NCBI RefSeq assembly: GCF_910592395.1
Contig: NC_088308.1
Location: 26,675,501 to 26,739,500, forward strand
Source: Lineus longissimus
Taxonomy: Eukaryota; Nemertea; Pilidiophora; Heteronemertea; Lineidae
Direction: 5' to 3'
DNA: 64,000 nucleotides
In this document: positions 47,111 to 61,300 of the stretch, piece after piece
How the letters are laid out: every line of letters starts with the position of its first letter
Position numbering within the stretch: position 1 is the first letter of the stretch
The notes under the pieces: generated by a model
What the model saw: the letters and a program-made list of their open reading frames with translations, nothing else
What the model was told of the DNA's origin: nothing
The model's database searches: none
Translations under genes and position numbers: made by a program

Positions 47111-50012
47111 AGGGTTGCACTGAAGTAAGTTCCTCTCCCATCAGCTCAAGTTACCTGGCCAAAGGCTGGATTTGCATTGTGTCCTGGCCGACTGGTCCAG
47201 TACTGGCAAGCCAAGGCACAACCAGTGATTGCCAGTCCTCTGCCAATGCTTGCCAGCCTGGTTGCAGGACAGGTAATGGCAGACGTTTCTGGGATGGCTA
47301 ACAACTGAAACACACCTAGCACCCAGGGCTGGGCCATAGCTGTCCCAAGGTTGGTTGATGGATCTTGATTAAAATCAATATGATATACCTGGATGTGATA
47401 GTGCTCTGATATCTCGTCGCAATGTTACCCAGGGTATGACAATTCCCCGATATATGTTATGTGACAATGCCCCGGTATTGGAATTGACAATCCCTGATGA
47501 TACAATCGCCTGTAATATCACTCTTTTAATTCTACCTGCATGGATGTGACAAATGCCCAAATATGTTCACAACTGTTCTATCTGGGCTTTATTTTAATGT
47601 GATCTCACCGTCTGGAGGAGATTTGTCTTCCACGACGAATTGTCTTGGTGGATGCGAATACGTCCAAACAGCCAAACAAAAAATCTTTGTTTCCTGATGT
47701 GACAACTTGCGATTTCCAACGTCAACGCGCATTGAAACAAAGATACTGTGTGTCAATGAACGAGATGAACATATAGAAGAAGATAACACTTTTATTAATT
47801 TGAAATCCATTCCCAAAGAGAGGGCAATCCATTAAGATGTAACATTCATTATTTCACGGCCAGAGACCATCTCAAAATGGCTTAATACACTCGTTCGGTC
47901 GCCCGTTGAAGAAGGAAGATCAGTACAACTAAATGGACTTCATAGGAGTCTATGCATGACAGGTGCTTGGGAGGAAAGTAGTCTGGGATGTCGATGAAGT
48001 GGTTTAATCCAACTACTAACAATGGCATTAACCGATATTCCCCTTTTAGGAGAATCGGAAAATGATGACGACCATGCTGACTAGAGTGTCACCTTGTCTT
48101 TAGTTCATGGCAGTTCTACCTAGGGGGACGCAGTGGACAAGCCTCATAAAAGAATAACATGTGTGAATAAGATGACGAATGGACTACCCCGGGAGTTTAG
48201 TCTTCAGTGGCACCAAGGAATTTTGAGATGGAGTCTTGGCGACATGTATATTTACACCGACTTGGAAGCATGATATGTGGTAAAATAAACGAAGACATTA
48301 TAAACGAATCACGTTTTGACGTCACGAGTCAATGACCTAACTTGCCTTTCAGGGTTCAGATCAGTCATCACACACATCTGAAAACCAATTGACCGTTTCA
48401 GTCGACCGAAGACTATGTGGTGGACGTTATAATCATATCAGATCGACACAGTTCCATCACATCACAGTTGGCCTCCTGTGAACTAATCAGACCATCTTTG
48501 TGTTGGCCACGACAACTTCAAATACCGGTACCACGATCTGGATGTATTTGACTAGATGAGAGTGAAATTTTGCTTTTCACTGATGGTTGAATCAGTTCTC
48601 GTGTATCAGATCTAGTATGGCTGCAAAAAGAGAGCCCATTTTCACTTCTTCGGCCTTCGATGGCGTTTTCGATGTGTTGATATTTCTCCGGTGTTCCCTG
48701 ATTATTCATCATGTTGTCGAGGAATAGGTTGATGGAGTGGCATTCTTGGCGGATATTTCCCCAGTCCGAAGTAGAGTAATCCGATCGGTCACATGGGGAT
48801 AGTGTGGCTTGACGACAACTTCATGCAGAAACTGACATTTCGTACGAAACATTGAGTCCAAAGTTTCTCAACGGAAAAAAAAACATGTCTGAATTGACAC
48901 ACTGACTTATTTCACATTAATTGAATATTTATGCATAAAGTAGTTTCGTTGTGAAATTTTGATGGTATCATCATCATTTATACAACTACACATCATTGGA
49001 ACATAGAATCTTGCAAAATATACATATATATCTGTACAAAATATAAGTCCATAGTCCATGCACTGATATGTTCGATGTGAATATGATGCAAGGACAGTAA
49101 TCCACATTTTTAACAATTCACAGAAGACAAACATAATTTTTTTCCTTTTTTAATTTCTTCTCAGAAGAAAGATTCTTTTTTGGGAGGTAGTGCAATAGTC
49201 ACGAGTATAATTCAAAGCCGCTATTCCAAGGGGTCAATGCGCTCCCCCACTTCCGATCCTGCGGCCATTTTGAATTACTAATCAAGTAATTCCCTGATGA
49301 AGAGGTTGCACCAAGCCGAATTCAATCAATACAAACCAAGGCGATGAAGGCGGGTGTCCTCTTTAACTCTGCAGAGCTATAGAAACCAAAGACCTTACAC
49401 TTATAACCATAACCTTTCTTTTTCATTGAAATATTCTGCACGGCACAAGCGGCGCATATATAAATATTATATGTAGATATCCTTTTGTGTCAGGTGTGTA
49501 TCCCTACTAGGAGGGTTTCCTTTTTCACGGGCGATTAACCACGAATTTTCAACCTTGCAATGTAAACCAAGGCAACAGCATCCCGATTTGAATCATTTAC
49601 ACTTTAGATTAAAGATAATCGATAATTGATAGGCCTCATTTCACTGAGTTACTTTTACAAGAAGTACAATCAACAGCCATTTTGATTAACATTGTTCATA
49701 AACAACATTGTTCATCAACAATAATTTATAGTACATAACAGATGAATACACCAAATCGAATCCAAGTGCAATGACACAGTGGGCGGAATTGCCCTCTGCT
49801 GGTGGATCCAAGAATCAAATGGGTGATAATGGAGTCGGTCCATGTGGCATTGCCGCGTCGCATTCTGCCACCCGAGCCACGAAATAGAGTTGGCATAGAC
49901 AAGAGGAAGTGGGCGCGCGCGTGCCTGCATGTACGTGCTTAATCCGCACAACCATGACGTAACGCCAACGTGAAACGAGGCACCCAGTCTGGACACTGGA
50001 GCGCCACTGGAA
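47111..50012. other. Region downstream of the GPCR gene
   Basis: No gene recognised. It should contain the GPCR 3' UTR near 50012, but no clear minus-strand poly(A) signal close to the stop was identified. A TGACGTCA motif occurs near 48322. Confidence 0.45.
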
Positions 50013-53000
50013 CTAGTTTTCATCATAACTGGAATCAAACATCGGTTCGTGCTGCTTCATTCCCGGCAGTTCTACGGCTGGTGGCGGAATCCCGTTCTTT
50101 AACTTCTGCAGTGGAACATATTCCCCATGGTTCTCCTGTCCACTACTCAAAGAAGCACTGTCCGAAGACTTCTGAACCACTTTCTGAGAACAAGTCCGCT
50201 TGCTCGTATTATAGTCATAATTTCTAATCGTGGTCACATAAGTATTTGTCCGACTCATATGATCATCGTGCGCATTCTCTCTGTCAAAAGTCACGCATGG
50301 ACAGAACCGCAGAACATAACGGAAACCATTCCGATAGGTGGCGTTCATCCAGCAGTAAACAATGGGGTTATAACAGCTGTTGCTCATGGCTAGCCATTGG
50401 CTTACGATCCACATGGCCACCATGTAGGTATGGTCTCGGTAGAGGTTGATATTAAAAGCTTGTATAAGTGTGATGGTGTGCAGAGGTAACCAGCAGACGG
50501 CATAGATCATAACAACTGTGATCATCATCTTCACCATCTGAAAAGAGAAGGAGGAGACAAAATAAGATGGCTGCCAATTTGCAAAATGGCCGACACCAGA
50601 TCGAACGAGAACAAAATGCTCTTGTGTCTGCAAAAGAAATCAATCGTGCGGTTTTTTAGCGATAATCTACTCAACTGTACTAACTCATCATGAATACCTA
50701 GATGAAAAGGTTTTACTCAAAGCCTAGTTAAATCTTCCCTAAGCAGGCTTTTCAATTAGAGATGTAGGCTGGTTCATTAGTTGCCTTCCATGAGTAAGGC
50801 ATTTACATGTCGCACATTCTCTTTTGTCGTAATTTCTTTTTTCAGTCTAGTGTCATCTATACAGAGTCTCCTGGACGTGTTTTTCTTTTTGTTAATCTTT
50901 TCGGCCATGATTGACGAACGACATGCTGAGCGCTGTTTGAAGCCGCCAAACAAAGTAGGCTGTGTTATTCCAGAAAGCGCTAGACGCGTTAGTGAATTCA
51001 TTAGTAATTCAGTGCGGATGATTTAAAAAAAGGTAGAGGGGCAAATGGGAAAGCGAAGTGATGCCACTGCCGCGTTGCGCATTAGAACTAAACGAATACT
51101 GAGATTGACATCCGAAACAAGTGCGTACTGCACACATTTCGACACAAGTATTAAAGTATAAAATATTGATGTAAAATTTATCAATATCTGCAAATGGCCC
51201 AGGTTCTGTGCTATTGGCCTTAGAGAAACGTTTTTCATCACTGAATTGGGCTAACTTGGCTTTGAACAACGAAAGGAAACCAAATTGTACATTGAATTTC
51301 TATTCCTGTACATATATATATCGTTGGTTTCGTGACGTTGCTCAAAGTCATGGTAGGCCTTTGAATGACCCTAACCTTAAACCCCTATATCCTGATGCTA
51401 ATCATTACCCTGACCGAAACCCGGCCAGAGAGCTCATCAAATCACCTCTACTATTACCATCTGGTCAAATATAATCAAAGGACCTTAATCGCGCAGTACA
51501 AATGGCTATTGAGGTGACATTCTCTTTGCTCACTGTAGTTCCCTTGGTTCCATCATTGCACCATTGCACAATCGCTGGAACAAACGTATCAATCCACCGG
51601 TCAATGATGACTAAAAATACACAGTTTCCTCACAAAAGATGACAGGCTAACTGACTGAAAATAGTTTTTTTTATAGATTATCCGCGTAACATATTCTCAA
51701 GGGTGTCGAAGCGCATTCAAATAGAACGATGGAGAGACTTCCCCTATAGTGTTTCATTTCAAAAGATGACAACAGAACCAAAGTTACTCCATAGTATATA
51801 CCATCACCCCCCAAAGCGATTATCTATAGTAAAACGAAGCATAAACATGACTCTCGTAGCGGATACAACAACTATAGAGACAATGACAACATATACCGTC
51901 TCGATCAACACGTCAAGGAAGTGGACCACTGGGAAGAGGGAGTATACATTTCTCTTTAAATGGGTTTACTCGATAGTAAATCCGATTTCAACTCTGAGCG
52001 TGTACCCAATTTGAAATCATTGCCGTCTGTCTTCTTGCTAAGAAATTTAATTCGTTTCACTCAGCGCCACGTCACCAACAGACGCGATCATTTCCCCCTG
52101 GAGTGAAATATAAATGAACGAGTTTGACAGCTAGAATTCATGGAGTCAATGTTGCTAGCAATGCCAAGAGCATATTTGTCTATTGTTTTGAGAATATGTT
52201 ATTCTGTGAAGATTTAAGATACATGTCAACATCAGCGCAAGGACCATTTTTGCACCAACTTGCCCCACAGATGCTTCAAGATACATTTTTCTGTAACACG
52301 AGCTGTTTGTTCCTTTTCTCTGTATTGAAAGGCACATGTTGCCTTTGTCAGAATTTCCCTACATTCTTTTACTCTGACGAATTGTTCCCGATTTCTATTG
52401 AAATAAACGATGGTTGACACAGCTGGCACTATTTGATACAAAACCAACGGATCCATAAAAAAATTGCCTAAATCCAATCATCACATTGTTTGCCGTATTT
52501 GCCACATCCAAGAAAATATTTAAAACAAACACAGCTCTTACTTGATAGGTTATGCATTCTTAACTATCCATGTATAATAGAATAGGAGAGAATATGACAT
52601 TTAGGGTGGTCTTCGGATAGCCTCTAAGAATATGCTATTGTTTTAAAGATGTATATTACTTTGTTCTAACCCGTACTGCTTCACTATCTACCAGCTCTGA
52701 AAACACTGCAAGAAGTTTCAATATTTTCCGACGACACACAAAAAGGTCATTTAGCTAAAAGGCCAAATAGGGCCCTTCATCAAGTGAATTTAAGCGCATT
52801 CAACTCAGTTATTGACGCATATCACCAAGAGAACAACTGGGATTCGTATTGATCGCATTTTATTGAGAGCACTTCGAATTCAAGGACAATTCATGATGAA
52901 GCAATTGATAAAATCAAATCAGGCAAATTGTCTTGGGAAAATAGAGAAGTGATGAGAATGAATCGTTAGATTCTACGGGCGTCTGTAAACGAAGAAATGA

Positions 53001-56000
53001 AGAAAAGCTACAGAAATGAAATGGCAATGGAGTTAATGAAAGAAGACTGTTTGCATAGGTGACACTTAGATGAAATATCCCAATAATGCCATATCCCATT
53101 TAAGATATTCTGCTGAAGTATCCCGATCGGAGTGGTGCTACCTAACCGATAATCATGTCATTTTTTTGTTGATTACATCAACGCTGCATGCATACCGGAG
53201 GTAGCCGCCCTGAATCAGTTCCATTTTTATTCAAACCAAACGCTTCAGACCAGAATTGGCCCTATATATGGGTCGAATTCTATTCATTTCATTTCATCAT
53301 GTCATCATTTCATCATTTCTTTTTTCATGTTTTACAGGCGCCCATATCCCACTGCTCTTCATCAAATTTAAAAGCTCATCGAGTAGCGCCCCTTGATAAT
53401 TCAGGCTCTAGTAGGCAATGATCATCCTATAACAAGGTAAAGAGGAAGTCAATATGGTTTGGGGGAACGTGATTGTACGGCGTTGGGAGACCTCAGTTTA
53501 TCGTGATTGTAAGTGAGAGGAGATGACTTTATCTTCCTCAATTGAAGTATTGGCTTGTCAATGGATGATACTTAGATGGTCCCCCTGAGGTCATACCGGT
53601 TATGGCATAGTTAGGTCAAGTAGAATAGCCTGTAATTGTCTAGGTGCATGGGTCAAATGATATTTTGGGTGGACTTAATACAGGGTATTATAGAGTTGTG
53701 TTAAAGGTTAAAGGTGACATGGGCTATATAGGACAGGGTGGTACTTTTTGTATAACTGTATATCTGTCAAGACTGCAATGCCTTTGACGAAAAACGACTT
53801 CTTTGGCATGGGATCATTTTGGAAAAGATCCTTGCTTAGGTCCATACATCCTCCGAGAATATTATGATAATCACCCAGGCGACTGATAGTGGATTTAGAA
53901 TACAAAATAAGGCATAGCTTCAGTGTAACACATAGAAAAAAGAACATCTGAGTTTCGTCGCTTGCAGTTGAAATGTAATGCTGTTGACCCCAAGAGACCG
54001 ATATAGAAATTCAAATTCAAATCGGGGTATTGCCACAGGCATTTCTCCTATCTTCTCGAAACGAACAGAGCAAGATCTTAGATGCAAAGCCCCATTCTCC
54101 AATGCAGCGATAATATTCACTATCACTGCGCAATGAGCATGGCAAAGCCCCACTCTGGAAAGCTGTACCATACGTTTTTGCGTCCGTGGATTATTGGAAA
54201 TGAATCAGACAGCTGATATATATATGCAGAGAAGAGTATTATATTAAGTGAACATTTGAGCTGTTTCCCAGGATATAGAAACTATTTCGCACTGGAGATT
54301 ATGTCTTTTTTATCGGGATGAAAGATTAACACTTGAAAATATGGTTTTGATAGATTACAATTTTTTAGATATAAAAGCATGGTCGTTGGCAATAAGCGAT
54401 GATGAAGACAAAGAAACTCATTTTTACTCCCTGCCACTCCTATAAATAGATACAGTATATCGATATATGACCAGAAAACCACCTTCTCGGTTAGACTTGA
54501 AGAAGAGCAGTGAAGTTAGTTGCAACCTCACATGATCGTTGTTATCTTATTGCAATGAGCATGATGAGCGATGAGACAGGCAACTCGGTTATCCTGACAA
54601 GGCGATGAAGTTACGCATTACGAACGTGCTTCTAACCATCCGTGTTTATCATGTTATCACAGTTACTCTCGTGGACATTATCGCACACTGTCGTAAGGTC
54701 TCAAGTTCAGGAAAAATGAGTATCTCGTTGGTGTCTCATTATCGCAGCGACCAGGAATCGTAGGCCTTAGGCTAGCCAGTACAGGACCGCTGGACCTTCC
54801 GCACAGGACCGCTGAACCTTCCGCAAACGAGTGGTTCAGCCCATTAGACTGAGAATCTGAATCTACATGTGGCCGTCGCGTACATTTACCTTTTTAGATA
54901 AATTTCATATAAACTTTATATACTTTAGTTGCACTGAAAGACATTTTAACTTCAATGATGAGAAGGGAATATGCCCCTGTAGCCGATTCAGAGGTTGCTG
55001 GCACCCGCGTGTAACGAATGAAGAAGCTTTTCAACCCCGAATCCCGGTCTACAACTGGTCATTGCCGAGGTCAAACGCCTGAGGGTTAATGCTTCTCAAA
55101 CACAATCCAGTCAGATTTACAGCATCTTATTGGAGGATACGTCGTTGATAAATAGCTTCGAAAACGATTTGTCTGCTTCCAAAGTGTATTGGTTCACATG
55201 GCTGGGCTTCCTGAACTTCCAATCAGTTTTGAGTAACCTAAAAGTTGATTACTTCAAGCAATAACACTTTCCTTTAACGAGAATCTACGGAAACAACATC
55301 AGCAGTCTAATTTGATTTTGCATCTGCCTTTCAAGTTGGCCACTCTATTTTGTTCACCCTTCCATACCTTCAACGGAAGCTGAACGATCAGCACGTGTCT
55401 AACTGACTCTGGACGGGGTAATCAATGATATCTCCCCGGCGGATTTCTGATATATGGTTTCGAAGGTGACTTTCCAGGGTTAGGTGTTTTTTCCTCTTAT
55501 CGCATTTCATTGATGAAATAATGTCTCACTGTGCTCAATGAGCACTAAAAAGTATCATGGTGGAAGAGTCATATACCAATCGGACATGAGTATTGATAAA
55601 AGTATCCTAAAAATGATTAACTATAGCAATGCACAGGCTAACTGAGGCATTTCCTTGGAAGGTCTGTTGCTGTACAAAACTCAACTTACTCTCAGAAAGT
55701 GTACAAACAATCCCCGGACTATCTTTCGTTGGAAAAAACGGGTACTACCCAAATTGATACGGTCTAATCAATTAGTAGTCTTGAAGATAAATAGCGGTGG
55801 ACCATTTCTGTAGCAAGTTGAGAGGAGTAATATTTCTTATCAAGGCTTTTTCGTCTTTGATCATGTACGTCGATGTCAAATTGCAGGTATCTCCCGGCCG
55901 TAAGTGCGTTTTTGAGACTTTGCCATTATCCGCTCGAGAAGAGGAAGTCAGGAGCATTGGAAGAAAATGCCATCATTATGCTTGAGCGATTGTGCAGTCA

Positions 56001-58312
56001 TGAAAGATCTGCCTTTATTGGACCAGCTGACGATATGTTTTCTGAAAGTGGTGCGATCCGACAGGCTGAGGGAACGTGGGCATTGAGGTTCTGCCGCCTT
56101 CTAATTGAATCAAGTGGCAAGCTGAGCATGCCTGCCTCCTTGTCTTAATGGCATGGGATCATAAGAGTCTCAAAAAGGCTTGAAAGCAATGACCAGAAAC
56201 TCTTTTTCTTCTTACAGATTCTTTGAGAGCCGCAGGTCTGCCGAACATCTGATCAGGAATCTTTTTAGTTACAAGTAATATGAAACGCATACTAGGCACT
56301 GACATGGGTATATGTTTGTCGTTGGCTTCAGGCTGCAGTTATCAGCTTAGCATCTACATACACACCAGTCAGCGAAATGTATGCTCATCATTATGAAACA
56401 TTTTCAATGATTCTTATATATAGTTTTGTTGAAGTACTGTTCATGAAACAAAGCTTGTGAAATTCCGCTCGAGTTCGGGTCTTGTCCAACTGCTAAACAT
56501 GTTCGGTCAAGGCGTAGGCTATACCTGATACCGACTACTCGCCTGCAAGCTTCCCCCCGAGCTGTCACATTGATGCATCACTTTTCATTCCTTCCAACAA
56601 TGACGACCACCGTCAGCCAATATACCTTGCGTCAGACCAATTCCATCAGCAATTGCTCTTAATGGGCTGGTTAATATTTCAGTTAAGTGGCCGATAGCAT
56701 GTCTTGGTTTGCAACCTGTGAATTCTGGGCAGAATACCTCTGTTTGAGTTCGCCATGTGCAGCTGCAACTTCTTCCTCTTACTCAAGTCTAGTCAAATCT
56801 CAGACCCGAACAGTGGGGAACTGGGTGTAGAATACATCCTTGTCTATTTCATATTTTCTCCGTTGTCCTTCCCCATCCTCACACTGTCAGAGGCGATTCT
56901 CAGAGACCACATGGTAAATTAGTCAAATTAATATCCCTACGCCGACTCCCTTGGTAGAATAATAACCAACTTATAAGCAGGAAGTCGACATTTTGAATTG
57001 ATTTGATGGAAATGTGATATATAATGATCAGGCCCCCAGGCGGATATTAGCTTCTTTAATGAGCGCGTTGAGTTAGGGAATATGTCCCTAAAGGGTTCCA
57101 GCGCCTTGATTCATTTTCACAGAAGGCGTGAAGGAGCGATATGACCTGAGGTTATGATTAGAAGACGGAGATCATAGAAAGCGGATCCTACTTGACCCTT
57201 ATAATCAACGGTAATTGATTGCTTTGATTTTGTATAACAACATTGTCAAAGATTATCATTAGAAATTGGGCCATAAAGTTAGTTGACAGAGGGGTCAGTT
57301 CTCATGTCATGATACTTTTCTCCAATACTCAGCCCCAACTTGTACGGTGTATTTAGATCAAAAAGTTATGCCACTGCAGTTAAAAAACCCACTACGGGGT
57401 GCATATTTCTTGTGCTGACCGAAAGAAAGTTCAAAGTTCAAAACCTCAGAGCGTGGTTTGTATCTTGAAGGAGAGGCTCATGCAGCCGAAGACTTGTTTT
57501 ATAATTTGCAGTATGCTCATCATGCCGTCATGTACTTTGCTTACCTTTCTTTTTGACTTTGCCATTCGTTGATCTCTAATATTAACCGCCTCTCCTGGAA
57601 TCTTCTTCACCCAGATGATATATCCAATCTTCATATATGTGCCTATAAGTATGAACAATGGAAGGAAGTATTGCAGAGTCATAATTACAATGCTATAGTG
57701 AAACTTCTGCCGCTCCGACCACAACTCGTCACAGAAGCTGAGCGACTGTCGTCCAACCTGTCTTTGTATCGTCCCAGAAACGATCGCGGTTGGTAATGAT
57801 ATAACAGAGGACATCACCCAAATCGTCACAATCACCAACACTGCTTGTTTTGTCGTCATTTTAGGCCGTAATGGATATATGATGGCTATGAATCTGTCTA
57901 AACTGATGGAGACGAGTGTAAATGTACTGAGAAATACTGCCATAGTCTGGGCGAAGGTGACGATTGGGCACATTGCGCGGCCGAACGGCCAGTAGTTCAC
58001 GAGAAGGTTCGCTGTGAAGGTAAACGGTATACACAGTGATGCCATCAGAATGTCACTCACAGCCAAGTTAACAATGAAATAATTTGTCACCGTGCGCATG
58101 CGCTTGTATGCCAGAACAATGTAGCAGACGACAGCATTTCCTCCAATGGCAAGAATGATGACGACAGAATACATCACAATCAAAATAGCCTTCCCGTACA
58201 AGGGCATGGCATCGTTCCCGACTTCCTCATTCGAGATATTCACGACAGCCGTCACATTTGCCGACCCAACCGTGGGGTCGACATCATAGGGCACTATATC
58301 CGCGTCGCCCAT
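50013..58312 (-). CDS. Class A neuropeptide GPCR, luqin/RYamide receptor type
   Basis: Two exons (58312-57545 and 50537-50013) encode 430 residues and join in phase 0 at ...SKRK|MVKMM. There are two N-glycosylation sites (N19, N25) before TM1, a GN motif in TM1, NLAVSD in TM2, the Cys115-Cys194 disulfide pair, DRF (139-141) in place of DRY, CWLP (271-274) in TM6, and NPIVY (313-317) in TM7. Cys335/Cys337 may be palmitoylated, and a Ser-rich tail follows. The third intracellular loop (PGEA..IRDQRMAKSKRKMVKMM) strongly resembles RYamide and luqin receptors. Such receptors bind amidated RYamide/luqin peptides and signal through G proteins at the plasma membrane. Other NPY/NPFF-like receptors are possible. 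The ligand is inferred, the GPCR class is certain. The single intron is 7.0 kb. Confidence 0.92.
50538..57544 (-). other. 7-kb intron of the GPCR gene
   Basis: Donor AAG|GTAAGC and acceptor CTCTTTTCAG. The interior holds only short frames and a 22-bp tandem duplication at about 54781-54824 (ACAGGACCGCTGGACCTTCC type). No nested gene or RNA recognised. Confidence 0.85.
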
Positions 58313-61300
58313 CGTGCATTCCTCCTTAGAAACTTATAAAGTAGGTCTTAACCTCCAGATACATCAGCTTCTGCCGTATCCAAACGAGTTATCCGATGTT
58401 TTACGGTCCACGATTAAGTAGGTGTAAGCATTTCTTGTCCGCGAATCGGTATTCTCTAACTACGACAGTTGGATGATGTTGGTTTTATCATGGGGTGATG
58501 GACATTAATTTCCATTGGACCGGCTATCTGTGCCTCTTATACGACTTTTACCCATCATTCTGAAAGATATAAAGAAAGTTACGCATTAGTGTCATGAGAA
58601 AGGAAGATAGATAGCGAAGTACTTGACTAGCATAGTGACCTTTTGAAAAATGGTATCATGGGTGAGACGGTTCCTTTTTCCCTGGAAAAAGGAGAAGATC
58701 TTCCGTCGTTTTCCCTGCATGAGACGATCCCAATGTTAGTGTTTCTAAAAATTAGCACTGAACATCTTTTTCATGGGACTGCTGGTGGACGCCTGTTTTG
58801 CATCACGAAGTGATTTTCCATCTCTAACCTCAGTATTTGGTTGAGAAGTTATAGAATGTTCCTGCTCCTGTTCCCGTTAACCGTCGCTTTAGTCTATGTA
58901 TACAAGTACATACATGTTAATACAACCATAAATGTATGTCTAAGTCCGCCAGCATCTAATAGCTATAGTTTCACTGTATCCTACATCATCACGCCAGTCG
59001 ATTCTATTTCCATCGATTTGTACAATCTGGTCCATCGCAATTAATAGAATTAATGGAAATTTCGCAGCCAATATGTTTGCTAACGGGAACTTTATCACGC
59101 TCTTTTCGCGGAGGCAAACGAAAATGGGAATTGTCCATTCGATCGTTGAAAGCACGAACTGTATTTCTATTAAGAAGACGGAGGTTGATGCATAGCTTGT
59201 AAAGCAAGATGTTTGCTAAATCCATTGTTCGATTACCAACTTTTGGGTCCGATTTCAAAGCTATCATCAAACGAATAATATGGCCATTATTCCTATCATC
59301 ACCAACGGAAAAGTTGAATCCAACTAGAGTGTCGGTACCACTCAGGAGTAAAATTTTCAGATGATTGTCCTTGAAACTGCTTATATCAGGTTACATGGAT
59401 GACAAATCGTGCCAAATCGACGTGACTGGCCGTACGATGATAGTGGGCACTAGAATTCCTGTAACCATAGACTCGCCCGATATTTGTGAAAAGTGAAATT
59501 GAGGGGTGAAGGAAGTGCATTCCACCATGTACACACCCCTACAATCCGTTGAGAGAAGATTCCGGCGAGTTCATTTTGGCCCGTAACCCGCTTGTTCTTG
59601 TATTCATTCGATTGGGCACCGGCAGGAAAGAGGCGATTATGATTTTAATGCCGAATACGGGTCATCAACGTAGGCTATCGGAATAATCCGTGCCACGGGA
59701 CACAGGGAAGGGACCTTGCCAATCCGTTCTCATGCGTTGGCGAAGCAATGAACAACAGAGGTCAATGGCAACACAGGGATACATTATAATCCCTGAAATC
59801 TTTCGAATCAATTCATAATACCAGAAAGCTGTTTTGGACGTGATGCAACTAACAAATCTATAAAACCAAGGCAGTTCGGAGTTATAAATTGCTGCGCCAT
59901 ATCACGGACAGGGTGTAGCTTCAAGTAACCAATAAAGCATCAAACACTGTAACCATGCACAATGACAGCGATAACGAGATGATGAAGCTGTCGCCAGCGC
60001 TAAGAGGTTCAAGTCAATCATCCGGTTGATCCACCACGTCGTTATAGTTCGATACAAGCACAGGGGTACGAGACAAACATATTTTAAAAAAAACAGTTTT
60101 TAATGGCCTATTTTGGCTCACTCTTGATTTTGGCTCACTCTTGACTTATTAAACGTAACCCTTGTGGACACACATGATTCGAAGTTGTTTCTTTCAAGAA
60201 AAAGATCACAGGAAGGGACTGGTTAAGCGATGCTTAGTCACTTTCCAATTAAGGCAATAGTTTGAAATAACAAGTGGCCACTTTCAGTAAATTAGCAAAA
60301 ATCTAAGAGAAATCGATGAGACAATTTGCAGTTCGTAGTGGTTTTTTTAAAAGAAAAGGAGATAAGGGCGAGAGTAACATGCAGGGAACTGTAAAGCCAT
60401 TTCTCATTACCAAGATAAAGATCGCTTCAAGCAGCTTTATATGTGACCACTAATCATCCCAAGATAACAGGAGAACGAAAGACGACCAGTCCATTTGCCC
60501 AGGAATAATGAACAAAGAGATATTATTGCAATCCAAAGAGTGACGATGAATAAATACACCTTTGTCAGCTTCTTTTCTGGCGTGAAATAATCTCGGGTTT
60601 GTCGCAATAATCACAGATTGAGTGCAGTAACCGTTACTTTAACTTTTTTGCTTCATTTATCTTCTGCAACTCGACCGCTTGTTCAGCGGTAAAACGCCCC
60701 TGACAGGAAAAGCTTCCCTAGAGTTTTGAGTATTGGATGAAACGTGAGATTAAATTTCAATTTAACGCCAGTTCACGTGCTCTATGGATCACATAACTCT
60801 TACTAAGCTAAACTGCAAATGACGGTCACTGAATCGGATGCAATCGCCAATGCTGAAGAAAGCAATGTTTGACGGAACGACCAAGGTTTGAACGGATTTT
60901 TGTTGGCAAAAGTCCTAAACTACCAAAAGACCAAAAGACTTTCAATAGCATATCATAATTAACATTTCTTTCTCCTCGTCGTGGGAAATCACTGGCCATA
61001 TTTTTACTTTCTTTGTGGTCGCATGTAGTTTGTCGTGACTTGCAATGAATGACACCAATGAGGATAGAGATGGGTTTTTATTGGGATGAATGGTCTTTAA
61101 CAGAACACCAAAGGCCATTAGGGTAACATATCTCTTTATGTTGGAATGTTTTTTTAAATGTTTGGGTCTGCAGCGTTTACTATATATTTGTTCTTTGTTT
61201 CATCGTATTCGGTGACGAGACATCTTTTAATGCAGTTGTTCGACATGAGTATCAGACACAGCTTTGTCATCATTGACCTGCCAACACGATAAATCGTAGC

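Noticed and set aside
57446-57544. Extension of the GPCR exon to an in-frame stop (288 residues)
   Set aside because: A consensus donor AAG|GTAAGC ends the exon at 57545, and the joined second exon supplies TM6 and TM7.
58085-58105. GCGCATGCGC motif as an NRF1 site
   Set aside because: It lies in the GPCR coding sequence (KRMRTV), where the codons explain it. A regulatory role is not supported.
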